This document shows positions 53,290 to 64,000 of a DNA stretch of 64,000 bases, in pieces. The translations under genes and the position numbers were made by a program. The number at the start of each line of letters is the position of its first letter. The first letter of the stretch is position 1. This stretch comes from Fistularia commersonii (lineage: Eukaryota; Chordata; Actinopteri; Syngnathiformes; Fistulariidae): contig JBBMNZ010000030.1 in assembly GCA_037954325.1 (NCBI GenBank), positions 10,798,501 to 10,862,500 on the forward strand. The letters are read 5' to 3'. A model generated the notes under the pieces. The model was not told the DNA's origin. It did not search any database and worked only from the letters and a program-made list of their open reading frames with translations.

Positions 53290-54475
53290 CGGCTGTAAAA
53301 GAGGAGGCGGCTACTGCCTCGGCTGTGGTTTTGGGGAAAGGTGCTGGTCATCAACAGCCTCATTGCCTTGACTCTTTGCGCAAGCTTATTGCACTAACAC
53401 CGCCAGTATGCTTCGGATAGGAGATCCAGAGGCTTATCTTGGACTTCTTTTGGTCCAGAAAATACTGGCCCTGAGCAGCAGTGCTGTATCTTCCGATTAT
53501 GGAGGGAAACCAAGGCTTCAGTCATATTTTCGGTAAGGCACCAGGTTTCAGGTTGCATACAGCAAGGAGGATCCTGTTCACGTGCAGACCCAACCGGCTG
53601 ATCACTGCAACGCTGCTTCCGAAAAAGGTTGGACAGGTAGGGCTGTACGGATAGCTGTTTTTGATGCAGCCAAGGATTTGTTATCAGACTCGACTCACAT
53701 CCTTTAGAATTTAGGTGGGTTGACAATGACCCTCAAGGGTCGGCAGGGCTGGTCTTTCAAAGCTGGCTTATCTTTTGCAGCTAACTCCCTCTTTCAATGC
53801 GGCAAGTGAGCGGTTAAGTTGGTTGCCAGAGTTACCATGGAAACCTGCAATGCCCTTCCACCCTACTTGAAATGCTCAACTATAGGTTCCCCTCACTGAC
53901 CTTCCCGCCACAGTAGGGGAGTGGGAGGACAAAGATGGCCTGCTACTGACCCTCGAACCCCAAGCTTGGAAGAGTTTCAAGCTTCAGATAAAAAAAGACA
54001 TCTCATGGTGTTTAACCTTCAACCCCTATCACAACTAAATCCAGCCCCATCCAAAAACAGGCAGGTGACCTCCAGTGGAGTATAGTGCGTGGAGCCATAG
54101 CCCCAAACAAATATTGGGCACATTTTGAGTCTGGTGTGACAGGAGATTGTTTGTTTTGTTTGCACCCTGAAATGTTGCCCGATTTTTTTGTTGAATGTCC
54201 TGGGATGCTTGAAGGGTTGATTTCTTGGTCCGAGGGTTAAATTTGATTTCCTTTTGTTTACTTTTAGCTTGAAGTATTCAAAGGATAACAAGAGTGACTC
54301 GGCTATGTTGAATTTTTGTCTGGCTCTAGCAAATTAGCCATTCCGCTGACTCTGAAAAATTAGGGATTTGGAATGAGGGGAATGAGAATCCAGTGATGGT
54401 ATTAAAAGCATTAATTAAGACTTGTTTCGAAGCAGATTTGATTTCTTTTCATTGATGGACAATCTGGGAGACTTT
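53290..54475 (+). mobile_element. Tx1-like LINE, C-terminal ORF2 relic
   Basis: Successive frames give L-D-F-F-W (about 53432), K-A-P-G-F-R-L-H-T-A-R-R-I-L (about 53535-53580) and G-D-L-Q-W-S-I-V-R-G-A-I-A-P-N (about 54065-54115). C-L-F-C with H-P...F-F-V-E-C-P-G-M-L (about 54150-54210) and K-Y-S-K-D (about 54270) follow. The conserved order palm tail, connecting region, C-x2-C / F-x-x-C-P finger is that of Tx1-clade (L1-superclade) elements. Many frame breaks show it is old. Confidence 0.65.
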
Positions 54476-54479
54476 AGAT

Positions 54480-55490
54480 TTAGATTGAGAAGATTCCTGA
54501 GGAATGGAGGAGAGGTGTGCTGGTGCTGATGTTTAAGAACAAGGGAGACAAGCAGAGTGGTTCTGACTATGGAGGAATAAACCTGCTGAGTTATGGCAAA
54601 GAGGTGTGGAAACTAGTCCGAGGGTGGGGGTGAGCAGCAGTATGGTTCAGAGCCATGCCAAGAAATAGTACTAGACGCAGTATTTGGTTTCAAAGAGTAT
54701 TACTGATGCAGTATTTGATTTAAGAATGCTGGTAGATAAGTACCGAGAAGTCAGAGGGAGCTGTATCGGCCTTCGTACTTCTACAAAAAGCATCTGACAG
54801 GGTTAAGAAAGAGAAATTATGGTTGTTAGGAAGTTTGCAGTGGCAGAGAAAAATGTTAGACCGGTGCAGGACATGTATGCTAACTGTGAGCCAGTGGTGA
54901 TGGACAGGCTGGAAGAACATGTTGGACAGGAATCTCTGTGGACTAAGATGTTTGCAGATGACATTGTGATTTGTAGTGAAGTAGGGAGCAGGTGGATGAA
55001 CATCTGGAGAGGTGGAGGTATGCTCTGGAGAGAGGAGGAATGAAGGTTGCCTGCAGCAACCCAAAGCGGTACGGTGAGGCTACAGGAAGTGAAGATGAAG
55101 AAGGTGGTGGAATTTAAGTACCGATGGAAAACAATCAAGGTCAACGGAGAGGATGGAGAAGAGGTGAAGAAATGTGTGCAAGTAAGTTGGAAGGGGTGGG
55201 GAAAACCGTATCGGCTAAGGCAAAAGAAAAGGTGGAGAAGACTGAGGTGAAAGCTGGTGGATGCAGAGATGAAGATGTGGAGGTTCCTCTGTGGGAGTGA
55301 GGAGGATGAGGTGAGAGGATCGGGAAGGAGGCCATCAGAGGGTCAGACAGCACATGCTAGATGTTCTGGAGATCAAATCACACTGAGGGGATCTGGACAT
55401 GGACAGAGGAGGGATGAAGAAGATCTGGGTGGAAGGATGCTGAGGTTGGAGCTACCAGGCAGGAGGTCTGGAGGATGACAAGCAAACCCA
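54480..55490 (+). mobile_element. RTE-like LINE (family B), longest copy, internally deleted
   Basis: It begins with K-I-P-E-E-W-R-R-G-V-L (about 54488), then D-Y-G-G-I-N-L-L-S, D-R-V-K (about 54798) and V-Q-D-M-Y-A-N-C-E-P-V-V-M-D-R-L (about 54870-54915). This skips the G-L-H-Q-G-S-A-L-S-P block present in other copies. F-A-D-D-I-V-I-C-S-E follows (about 54950), then V-V-E-F-K-Y-R-W, and finally E-L-P-G-R-R-S (about 55450). Catalytic A-D-D is intact but frames are broken. The element starts immediately after the Tx1-like relic. Confidence 0.8.
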
Positions 55491-55499
55491 GTGTGGTTC

Positions 55500-56550
55500 A
55501 ATGCATCTCTCAACATGGATAGCGCTTTTACTTACAAAAAAATGCCTCCCAAAACGGAAAAATAAAGCAATCTGCAACTCCTCCTGAAATTATTATTAAA
55601 AGCCATTAGCCAGACCTCCTGGTCACCAGACTGCCGTGGAGAATGAGTATTCAAAGCAGACGATAAGAAGACATTTACTTCAGGGAATTAAGAAAGGGCA
55701 CCTGGTAAAACCCAAATGCTGTGAAGGAATACGGTGAAGGAGCAGCGTGACCTATGAAAGTTTGCTCAACGCCACTCAAAAGAAAACTCCATGTGTGTAC
55801 GCCTTGTGGGTGCAGTGTGTGTGCAGGGTGTGTGTGTGTGTGTGTAGAATAGGCTGGATTTCCAATGTGAAATCCATCAACACAGATGTGGAATACTTCA
55901 GCTCTGAAGCATCTGTAATTCTTCTCTGGCTAATCCTCATGTCTTTGGATGAAGCTCCTGAAATGGTGCCGTCAATGAACCTGCTCTTCCCCTATTTTCC
56001 TGTAGAAACAGGAAGTTGAAGGCCGTGAATGCAAAGGCCGAAGCCGCAGGTCAAAGGTTTGAGATCCTGTAGCCACATATGTTTGATCATTTTTTGCCCA
56101 CATGAACTTCTGAGCTGTTGTCTTCAGGTTAATGTGAACATAGATTCAATATATGTATCTTACACCTGGACAGCTGGGGGGTTATCAATAAATACACAAT
56201 GATATATTCACATTTATAAATACTCCTGTGTTTGTCATGAAACAGCAAGTAGATAAAGTCAAGGCACATGAGGACAAATGAATGGAATGTTGAAAAGATG
56301 CTGATTTCCTTTGGATATGAAAACAGCAAGCTAAGGGATCATTTCAGTATTTTTCAATCTGAAATTGCACAGAAGTTTTTCATTCAATCAAATCTTGAAT
56401 ATTAAATGAGACAGCGAGGAAAGGAGTCACTTTCATCTCTTTATTTGCTTCGAGCGTGAGCAAAGCGGCTTGTCTCGTCATTTCCAGCTCCCGCTGTTTC
56501 CGGGCTCGGTGTCGACCAGCGCGACACATTTATTTGTAAAATACAATCCC
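55500..56550. other. Unique sequence; (GT)n microsatellite at 55826-55844
   Basis: No gene was recognised. A short GT run of about 19 bp is present. Confidence 0.4.
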
Positions 56551-56551
56551 A

Positions 56552-56794
56552 TTAATGAATATACAAAAATGATTGGAGTTCCATGAGATCGTCAGCACAT
56601 GTGATGTTGAACCTGCTGCCCCATATTCTAACCATCCTCGAATTCAGCACAATGACACAAGGACGTGGTGTTTCAAAGCCCCCATCATTCTTCACTGTGA
56701 CCAAATTGCCAAATGCTGTTTGACAGAATGAGGCTGGCGAGTTGCCCGTGGCGTAATTGAGGGATGTCAAAAGGCTGTGGAGAGAGATTTTCAT
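56552..56794 (-). other. Candidate terminal exon, uncertain
   Basis: An ATG frame of 80 codons on the minus strand is followed about 20 nt after its stop by AATAAA (about 56528-56534). It contains a F-C-Q-T-A-F-G-N-L-V-T-V-K-N stretch faintly like a C-type-lectin segment, but the expected downstream W-x-G motifs are absent. It may be chance. Confidence 0.22.
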
Positions 56795-56799
56795 TTGAC

Positions 56800-58425
56800 A
56801 GTCACCAAAGCTTCAACTGATTTTCTCTGGAGGACTCAAGCTCGCTCGCTCGCTGACCAGTGGTCTTCAGGCTTCAGCCAGCAGAACTCAAGACAGGCGG
56901 ACCAATTAGATGCTGGCTTAACTGCTAGGAGCTCAGAAAGCTTATTTTCCACTCGTCAAACTTCTTTGCCGGGTTTGGCTTAGCAGCGAGCGGCGGGGAT
57001 GCCGTCCTTTTGTGTTGTCAGCTATGATTTCATAGCACGCAAGGAGGCCTGACCAGGGGTTCCCCCTCGGGGGTCAAGGAACCCTAGATGGTTCCGTAAT
57101 CTTTTTTTGACACCAACTCAATCCAAGAAATATGACTCAAAAAACAGCCCAATCGCGATTGTTCTTTTGGACTTCCAAAATGTAACCCGATAAATAAAAA
57201 GAATGTGTCACGGACACCACCCTGGTTGATGACCGCTGGGCAATCCCGAAGGATCATCTGAGTTTTCATGAAGACAAAGACGTGTCTGATTCCTTCGCAG
57301 GATGATCTCACTATTTTATTCTGGTCAAAATCTTCTTCTCGTAGCAATTAGACTTGATTTGTGCTTTGTGCTTGATTTGAGATGTGATGAAGGAAAAACA
57401 AGTCCAGTTGCAACGAGAACAAGATTTTGTCAAGAACTAACCGTGACCCGGACGACTTAGAACCTCCACAGACATCTCACTATTTAAATGCACGAAGTAT
57501 AAAATCGAAACAAAAGATAAAATCCTTTCTGTTAGAATCTTCATTACCCCTTCAAAGCAGGCTCACATATCTAAAGAGAGACATCACAAGTAGCTGATTG
57601 CCAGAAGAAACGTTCATCAGAGAGCCTTTAGTCCCAAGTCGTGTGAGAGAAGCACTTTAGAAAATGGCAGGAGGCTGAACTGCGGCTTTTTGTAGATCAC
57701 AAACACAGATATTCACACTACTTTTCCCATTACAGTGTCCCACTGATCTGTGATTGAATTTCTCTGAAACACATCTCTAGTCTGATGTTGTTCACAGCCA
57801 GGAGGTTTTTCCTGGGCAGCCGACGCGACCAGCACCGGAGGACCGGAGGAGGTACGGGAGCTCGCGGCAAAGGGTCGGCCGTCTGTGATTTACCTCAAAC
57901 GATGAAATAATGTCTTTTTTGTGTCATCTTGTGAAACTCCCAGATGCCTTATAATCAATCTTTAGAGCAAGAAGAATCTGAGAGCATAAATTTGAGTGAA
58001 AAAGAAATCAGGCCTTGCAGTTCTGCAGCGAGTCCAGACCATCGGGGGGAAGATACCGCCGTACCCGGAGTTTGATTCTTCTCAAGGGTCTGAAACCAAA
58101 ACTGGAGCTCATTTTGTTCCAATTGGCTTGATTTTGATTGAGAGGTTGAGAGGATGAACTTCACTGGGGCTGTTTTTTTTTACAGACAGCTAGATGACAA
58201 AAGATGACAATATTTGTATAAAGTACATAAGTGCTGTGCACACGCTTGCTTTCAGCGCACAATTCAAACAGCGTGGCGGGGAGGGTTCGGCTGCAGACGC
58301 TGGTTCACAAAATTGGTTTCAGAGCACATCGTTTTGATGTTCAGGAGAGACGTTTATCTTCAAGTGTTGGTTTTATTGATGGGAGGTTGTGACAGTCATT
58401 GCACATTTTACAGTAGGTGTGTCAA
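56800..58425. other. Unique sequence, no gene recognised
   Basis: No conserved ORF or RNA. A GGGGTTCCCCCTCGGGGGTC palindrome near 57056 resembles an element end but has no partner. Confidence 0.35.
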
Positions 58426-58429
58426 ATCA

Positions 58430-58469
58430 GTGTGTGCGTGTGTGTGTGTGTGTGTGGGGGGGGGGGGGT
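58430..58469. repeat. (GT)n followed by an 11-13-nt G run
   Basis: Alternating TG over about 25 bp runs into an uninterrupted G tract. Confidence 0.9.
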
Positions 58470-58474
58470 CCTCA

Positions 58475-58800
58475 ACATCCGGAGCCCTCACACACCTTCA
58501 TCTCACTTCAGTTGGTTGTAATTGGTTTTTAAATCAATCAAACTGGGAACTTTCCCTCTGAGTGACACTGGGGCTGATTTATATATTTGTTTAACACCTG
58601 CTGTCAGAAAAATTAAGGTCCTTGGTTCAATTCCGAAAGGGAGCCTCCCTGTTGTTGTTTTTTGGCTTTTTATTTGTTGTATTTTTTTGTTTTGTGTTTC
58701 TTTCTTCTTTATTCTTTCTGACACGTTCCTATTTTCCGATGCTCAACGACAGACGACCCGTTCCTGCTAAATTTCAGATAATACCTAACATTGTCCTTCA
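58475..58800. repeat. T-rich sequence with a box-B-like GGTTCAATTCC
   Basis: GGTTCAATTCC at about 58624-58634 matches a polymerase III box B. No box A is convincing, and a T-rich stretch (58650-58715) would terminate transcription. It may be a degraded SINE. Confidence 0.25.
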
Positions 58801-58807
58801 TAAATTG

Positions 58808-58870
58808 GTTAAAAAAAAAAAAACAACCAAACAAAAAATAAAAAAAAACAACGAAACAAAAAAAAAAAAT
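58808..58870. repeat. Poly(A)-rich low-complexity tract
   Basis: A runs are interrupted by single C, G or T bases. It is complementary in composition to the upstream T-rich stretch. Confidence 0.8.
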
Positions 58871-59442
58871 GGTGGTAAAGACCAAAAGCTTCCACCAAAA
58901 TGCAGTAAAACAGCAGGGAAGAACATCAGACGCAGGAGTTGGAATCAAAATAGCCCGTCAACAACACTGCAGGGGAACAACACACAAACACACAAACATT
59001 AAAGTAAATAACACCACACACTTTGTCAAAGGTAGACAGGATGTTGACACAAATAAACTACCACAAACTACCAGACCAAGAAAGACAAACATGATCTTGT
59101 GTGAAAAATATTGAAACAGCATGGGACAAATGAAGACGTTGGAATCAGTTAACAATAAGAGGGTTTCAAATTTCCCCCTGGAAGATGAAACCTAGAAGCA
59201 AGACACAGGGAAGCAGTGGGACAAAGAATAAGTGAATGAAAACAAAACAAAATCCACAGCCAATCGGATTGAAATAAAAAAGAAAAGAATAGATGAAAAT
59301 ATATGCACTTTAACAAAAGCAGGAAGAGAACGCAGACGAATGTCAAACAGCAAAGGTCAGGACTTACCTGGGAGAGGCTGAGAGACGAACACCTGGCAGA
59401 AGGACCAGACGGAGACGGGGCAGGTTTGAAAGCCATGGATGA

Positions 59443-59475
59443 GACCTTCACACACACCTGGTGTGTGTGAAGGTC
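59443..59475. repeat. Perfect 15-bp hairpin with 3-nt loop
   Basis: GACCTTCACACACAC and its exact reverse complement GTGTGTGTGAAGGTC flank CTG. Because the arms are CA/GT repeats with unique GACCTT/AAGGTC ends, this looks like an inverted duplication of a microsatellite edge. Confidence 0.9.
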
Positions 59476-59479
59476 ATGC

Positions 59480-61870
59480 GGCTGCTGAGGAAGAAAATAG
59501 ATGAGAAGATGTAAATGAGTGGAAACACATCCTGGAATACAGCAGAGACAAAACATAACAGGGAAGGAGATAATAGGAAGAGCAAATGAGATATACAACA
59601 AATAACAAGGTCACGCTCTGAGCCAGGTCAGGAACTGAGATGACTGACTACATCAGAAGACACGAGAAGACACCCGGGGAGGGAAAAGCCAGAGTGGATA
59701 AACACATGAGAAATCATTCTCACAAATTAAAAAAACAAAGATACCGGTCGGGACCAGGAACACACAAGCGGATCATTAAAACATAAAATCAGGCCAATCA
59801 ATTAAAAAACAGAGGATGGAGCCGGGCGGTGGTCTCGTGTTCCTCAGAGGGAGGAGATAACGGCGAGATCGGACCAACGCGCCCTTCACCCGACCCCGAA
59901 ACGAGATGCGGAAAAAAAACAGCCCATCAACGGACGGACGTCAGAGCGATGATAAAAACCAACAAGTGTTTCCCGGGTCAGCAAAGCGCCACATCTCAAT
60001 GTGTGTGTGTGTTGACTGACGCACACGTCAGTCTGTCTGTGGAAGTGGGGAAGGCTGAAGGCGTCAGTCACTCGCTGTCCGACTGACAGCTTCGCTTCGC
60101 TCCACTCATTAGCGGAGAGCAGATTAACCGGAGAGGACGGGGGGAGAGCCGAGCTCGTAGCACCGGAATGCACCAAACTCCAAAGCATTGAACTGGACAG
60201 AATTCATAAGTGTGAGAGTTAATAAATCAACCGGTGGAGAAAGTGCAGCGCTACTCTTTAAAAGCTCATCTGGGTGCGAGAGCCCGCACAAATATTTTAT
60301 GGCTTCAATAAAAGCAGCCCCAGATTTTACTTTGCACTTAGATCGCTGATTGGATGATTTAAAGCTCTTCAAGCAAATAGCCGAGACTCAGAGACCGAGC
60401 GGGCGCTGCAGGATAATACGGACATCACACAAACCACACAGAGTGGAGGGATGAATGAATGAATCAGGAGATGTCACTCACGCATATTGTGAAAGACCAG
60501 CTGTAAGACGGGAAATGAGGCGGAAAGTCATTGTCGGCCAGGTATTTCGTTTAAATAGACAACATTGTCTTTGGCCCGGCAGGAAGTCAAACCATCGGAG
60601 GAGGTTGGAGATCCTCCTCATCAGATTCGGCCCCCGAGTTGTGTCGGACAAGATTAACGGGTGACTCCCCCGACAACTTTCCTGACTGAAATATGAATGA
60701 ATAACGATCACTTCACAAAAAGTTGAAAACAATATGCGTGAACAAAAACAGGAAGTTACCAAGAAAGGCAGAAAAATTGGTCGGATTGCATGGATCAAGT
60801 GCTTCTTCAGATATTTGTACATTCTACATATATATATATATATTTGGGCCATTTTCTGCCCTGCCGAGCTCCAAGAATCCTGCAATCCAGAGGATCAGTA
60901 AACGACAACGGTGACCTGATCAGCTCCAGCGTCCGACAGAATGAAGAGAAGTCGATGGGCTTTGGGAATCCAGGATTCAAGATTCAGACCTGTCATTGTC
61001 ATCTGCACAGTCCCGAAAAGCTTTTCCAGAGCGGCCAGATAAGTGTCGATAAATAAAAAGAATAAACATACTGTCGAGGCCCGGTGTAACAGCACGGGTA
61101 AGTCAAATGTATACGTTGTGGGCGAGATGTTGCCGTTCACAATTGAACGCAGCTCTGAGCGTGCACCTCACCCAGTGCAGCTGCAGGTTCGAATAGACGC
61201 CGAAGTTACCTGAACAGGTGAGTGCAGCGCCGGCTGTGCTGGATGTGCACAAATGTCCAGAGGTAGAACATGGAGACCTCGTGTTCTTGTGAAATGTGCT
61301 CCACATAAAAGCTCCTCCGTTTTGAACGCCTGGGTTTAAGGTACATCAGCACGGGACCTGCATCAAAAGCAGTTTCCAGGGCGAACAAGCCCTCCTCCTG
61401 GAAAATGATGAAGAACTCAAGCGAGGATCTCTTCCTGCCTTCACGTTTGGCTCCGGATCACGTAACGAGGGGTTAAAGGTCACAGCTCAGAACCGGGCAG
61501 AGGAAACCTGGCATTTTCCCTGCAGTGTTTCTGAGGCTTTGGAAACATGGGTTTTCACTGCGGACCATCTCTACCTAGTGTCGAATCAGACTGAGGCTTC
61601 TAAAAGCCGTTGGATCACGTGGTCGTTGTCTTAGACTTTGCAGAAATGTCCCTTTGTTCTTCACAATCAGACCGTCTGATCCAGAAGAGCTTTGTTCAAC
61701 AAAAAGTATAATATTGATATTTTCACTGATATTTTCAGCGGAGCAGACTCTGATCCAGATGGAACACCAGTTTGTTCTCGGCCACCAAAGCCTGGCGACT
61801 GCCATCTCAGCTGAGGGCAATCCTCAGGTTGATTGCTTTTTTACTTCTCTGTCGCTCTCTCGCTCACTAT
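59480..61870. other. Unique sequence, CpG-richer, no gene recognised
   Basis: Higher CG content than the rest of the window, but no recognisable exon. 60265-60370 contains CACAAATATTTTATGGCTTC and AATAAAAGCAG, which read like Hox/Cdx-type TTTATGG sites in conserved non-coding DNA. A (TA)n run lies at about 60828-60842. Confidence 0.35.
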
Positions 61871-61874
61871 ATGT

Positions 61875-61876
61875 GC

Positions 61877-61920
<44 letters not shown>
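61875..61920. repeat. (GT)23 microsatellite
   Basis: The longest uninterrupted dinucleotide run in the window, about 46 bp of GT. Confidence 0.95.
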
Positions 61921-61921
<1 letters not shown>

Positions 61922-61924
61922 TCA

Positions 61925-62485
61925 TGGAATCTCCAGGACCTCTTTGAGGCCTGCATTTTTTATGGACCCTGTCCCAGCTGGCGTGATGAAGCCTGGAACA
62001 GTTTCACTGTGAACAAGGTCCATGAAGAAGGTCATGCACCCTCTCATTTGCAGCAGTTGTGATTATGGAGTCCTCAGTTGAGGACTCCAAAAATGTTTTT
62101 TCAGATTGAGGCAGGAGGTCTGAGAACCTGGACAGACTCCTCCAAGCTTCGGGAGAACATGTGGAATCCACATTGCTGGTAACCGGCCACATGTTGATGA
62201 GCCATCCGGGACCAATCAGGGCTCACAAAAGCCAGCGATCATCGATTCAACATAAATTTCTTCTCTAACTGTACGATGAAGCCCAAAGTTGGAATTACAT
62301 CATGGAAAAGCAACAGAGCTGACGTCTGACATCTGGGCCACAATGATTTTCACAGGAGATCTGAGGTCATCACACATAAAATAAAACGGTCTCTTTGATA
62401 AGATCTCCACCACACCAGAGATTCAAAAATGGCTTACAGGATGTTTTGGAAGTAGGCCAGTGGTCGATCCCAGATCCACGAATTC
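61925..62485. other. Unique sequence, no gene recognised
   Basis: No gene or repeat family. A small palindrome GGAGTCCTCAGTTGAGGACT lies at about 62068-62088. Confidence 0.35.
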
Positions 62486-63670
62486 CTCAGGAGCAGTGAC
62501 GTGCAGTCAGTAGGGGCAGGAGAAGCTGGGCCTCACCTGTCAGAATGGAAAGAAAAAAATAAAAATAAATTGAATGGTTATATTTATTTGATTTGTACTA
62601 TAAAGTTATTTTCCACTTAACCACACAATTTTTAGTTTGTTTTTTCAAAATCGCTAAAAAAAAAAATTCACATTTACCGTGAAGAAGAGACGTGCAGTGA
62701 CACGACAACCGGCTGAGCCCACTATGGATTGCACAATGATTATGCTAACTGTGCTGGCATGCTATGCACTGACACCGTATTGCTGTCTCTGTGAATGTCA
62801 CAATTAAAATTTTTAATATAAACACTTTTAATATATGAACTAACTTTCCATAGTTTAGCTGATGTGAATAATGTTTTTCGTCAACAACTGTAACGTGTTT
62901 CATGTAATCATAAAACTGCAAAGAAACATTAAGTGAGGCACGCAGTGACGGTGCCTCATGCTGGGGGGCACCGCTGATCCCAGGGATCCTTCTTACTACT
63001 CGGCTACAGAATAATATAATTAGCAATAGCAAGCTACAGTAAAGAGTTAGCAAGTCAAGTACAGCCATCCGGTTATTTTTTCCCGATCTCATCGGGCTGT
63101 ATAGCTCACAAACGGTGAGGGATGAAGGTAAATCTCCTGGGCAGCTTCTCAACTTTTTGGCCCAAAAGGATCTCATCCAAATTGCTCCCGAGGCGACAAA
63201 GTTGCTCCGGCCGGTGGTCACCGTTCCGGCTACGACAGCATCGGTGGAGCGCTCATTCTCGGCACCGAAAAGACTCAAAACATACAGTCGGAACAGGAAC
63301 GATCAAGGACGACTGTCCTCACTGGCAGTGATTTCCATTGATAACAGAGAGACTTTTAAAACTGAATAAAGATAAGGAAGACTTCTACAAGCAAGTTATT
63401 GATGCTTTTCCTCAGAGGGAGCAGTGCATGGACTTCATTTATAAGTAAAGGTAAGAGATAATAAGCACATTTAAAAAAAAACATTATTTTCTATGCTACA
63501 GTTTGTATATATAAAGTTTGCTGATACAATATTTTAAACTAAACAAGTCAACTGCTGCCAGTAAAATGGTGGATAAGCTACTCTGTAGGGTTCATTTGTT
63601 TCTAAATCTGACTGTGATGACGTCAGTGCCTCACCAGCCATGAACCTCAACGCACGTCACTGCTCAGGAG
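62486..63670 (+). mobile_element. hAT transposon with perfect 8-bp target duplication, internally deleted
   Basis: CTCAGGAG at 62486-62493 and again at 63663-63670 is an exact target duplication. The element runs 62494-63662 and its ends start CAGTGACGTGC and finish GCACGTCACTG, an 11-bp inverted repeat. A GTGAGGCAC / GTGCCTCA subterminal motif recurs inside. Only the 3' end of the transposase remains. At 1169 bp it is far shorter than an autonomous hAT (usually 3 kb or more). Confidence 0.93.
63115..63448 (+). pseudogene. hAT transposase C-terminal dimerisation domain, frameshifted
   Basis: The frame 63115-63369 reads P-A-T-T-A-S-V-E-R-S-F-S-A, K-R-L-K-T-Y-S-R-N and R-L-S-S-L-A, the conserved hAT C-terminal (Dimer_Tnp_hAT) block. 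It then hits a stop. A shift near 63355 restores a frame with D-K-E-D-F-Y-K-Q-V-I-D-A-F and D-F-I-Y-K before TAA at about 63448. The RNase-H-like catalytic core is absent, so the product would not be an active transposase. Confidence 0.85.
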
Positions 63671-64000
63671 TGAACAGAGGTACCTTGAAAGACAGCTATT
63701 ATTATTTTTGTGTTTACTTTTTTTTTCATAAAAGTAGGATTGGAGATTCGTCTGTCTTCTGTGATTCAGCAACCCAAGATCCATTGCTCATTTCATTCGG
63801 TTAGGGTTGTGGATCCAATAAAAACGAGTAAAAAACATTTCAGCGCTTACAGTGCAAGGTCAGGCAAGTGATGCTTCGAATTGAATTAGAAAATGGTCTA
63901 ATAGGCCAGAAGAGAGTGAGGTAGCTCAGGGCAGGTAACTGTATTTCAGGTGAGAAGATGGAGTCTTCAGAGGTGGCACTTGTGTGATTATATTTGAGAA
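63671..64000. other. Unrecognised sequence at window edge
   Basis: No feature was recognised. Confidence 0.4.

Noticed and set aside
59149..59601. 150-codon minus-strand ORF rich in Phe, Leu and Cys
   Set aside because: No ATG start, hydrophobic low-complexity composition from purine-rich opposite strand, and it spans the CA/GT hairpin.
60478..60885. 135-codon minus-strand ORF
   Set aside because: It includes a (TA)n-derived Ile-Tyr repeat and has no recognisable motif or splice context.
62745..63278. 177-codon minus-strand ORF
   Set aside because: It lies antisense across the hAT element and its transposase remnant, and has no motif of its own.

Overview
The window looks like accessory, non-coding nuclear DNA from a teleost fish. 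The evidence is two copies of a LINE that match the teleost Rex3 element (RTE clade), including the sites recalled for the standard Rex3 PCR primers. There are also L2/Maui-type and Tx1-type LINE remains, fish tRNA-derived SINEs, hAT, mariner/Tc1-like and piggyBac-like elements, many (CA)n/(GT)n microsatellites, and AT-rich unique sequence with long gene-free runs. I see no prokaryotic operon structure, no rRNA, no genuine tRNA gene and no CRISPR array. No known host protein gene could be recognised with confidence.

Layout. 1-3.1 kb: unique sequence with two microsatellites. 3.19-4.42 kb: 5'-truncated L1-like copy. 4.99-5.24 kb: mariner-type MITE. 9.06-10.23 kb: internally deleted Rex3 (+). 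10.63-11.12 kb: Gypsy-like integrase relic (-). 15.41-16.69 kb: a SINE split by a second Rex3 (-). 19.24-20.68 kb: an RTE-like LINE split by a CR1/Rex1-like LINE. 21.03-21.29 kb: piggyBac-like MITE flanked by TTAA. 24.1-24.8 kb: the best protein-coding candidate, a compact intact 174-codon ORF (-) with promoter-like and poly(A) signals. 26.63-27.30 kb: inverted SINE pair. 28.02-28.50 kb: hAT MITE. 32.54-33.24 kb: L2 3' end. 33.38 kb: another SINE. 34.4, 37.65, 37.96-38.85, 42.9 and 54.48-55.49 kb: further copies of the RTE-like LINE. 36.43-37.08 kb: a foldback element built from iterated CATTTTGTAATAA units. 44.2-50.34 kb: a nearly full-length but dead L1-like element carrying a 1.2-kb hAT insertion. 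50.65 kb: second mariner-type MITE. 53.3-54.48 kb: Tx1-like LINE relic. 62.49-63.66 kb: a hAT element with a perfect 8-bp target duplication. The rest is unique or unrecognised sequence, including weak candidate exons at 50.3-51.3, 52.3 and 56.6 kb.

The elements do not act as a pathway. The region is a stratified record of insertions: LINE into LINE, Rex3 into SINE, hAT into L1. Several events can be read to the base because target duplications or an empty-site relative lie in the same window. The item most worth follow-up as a possible undescribed gene is the minus-strand ORF at 24136-24660. The most unusual DNA structure is the iterated-unit foldback at 36427-37079. Family assignments rest on motif recognition from memory, without any database search.
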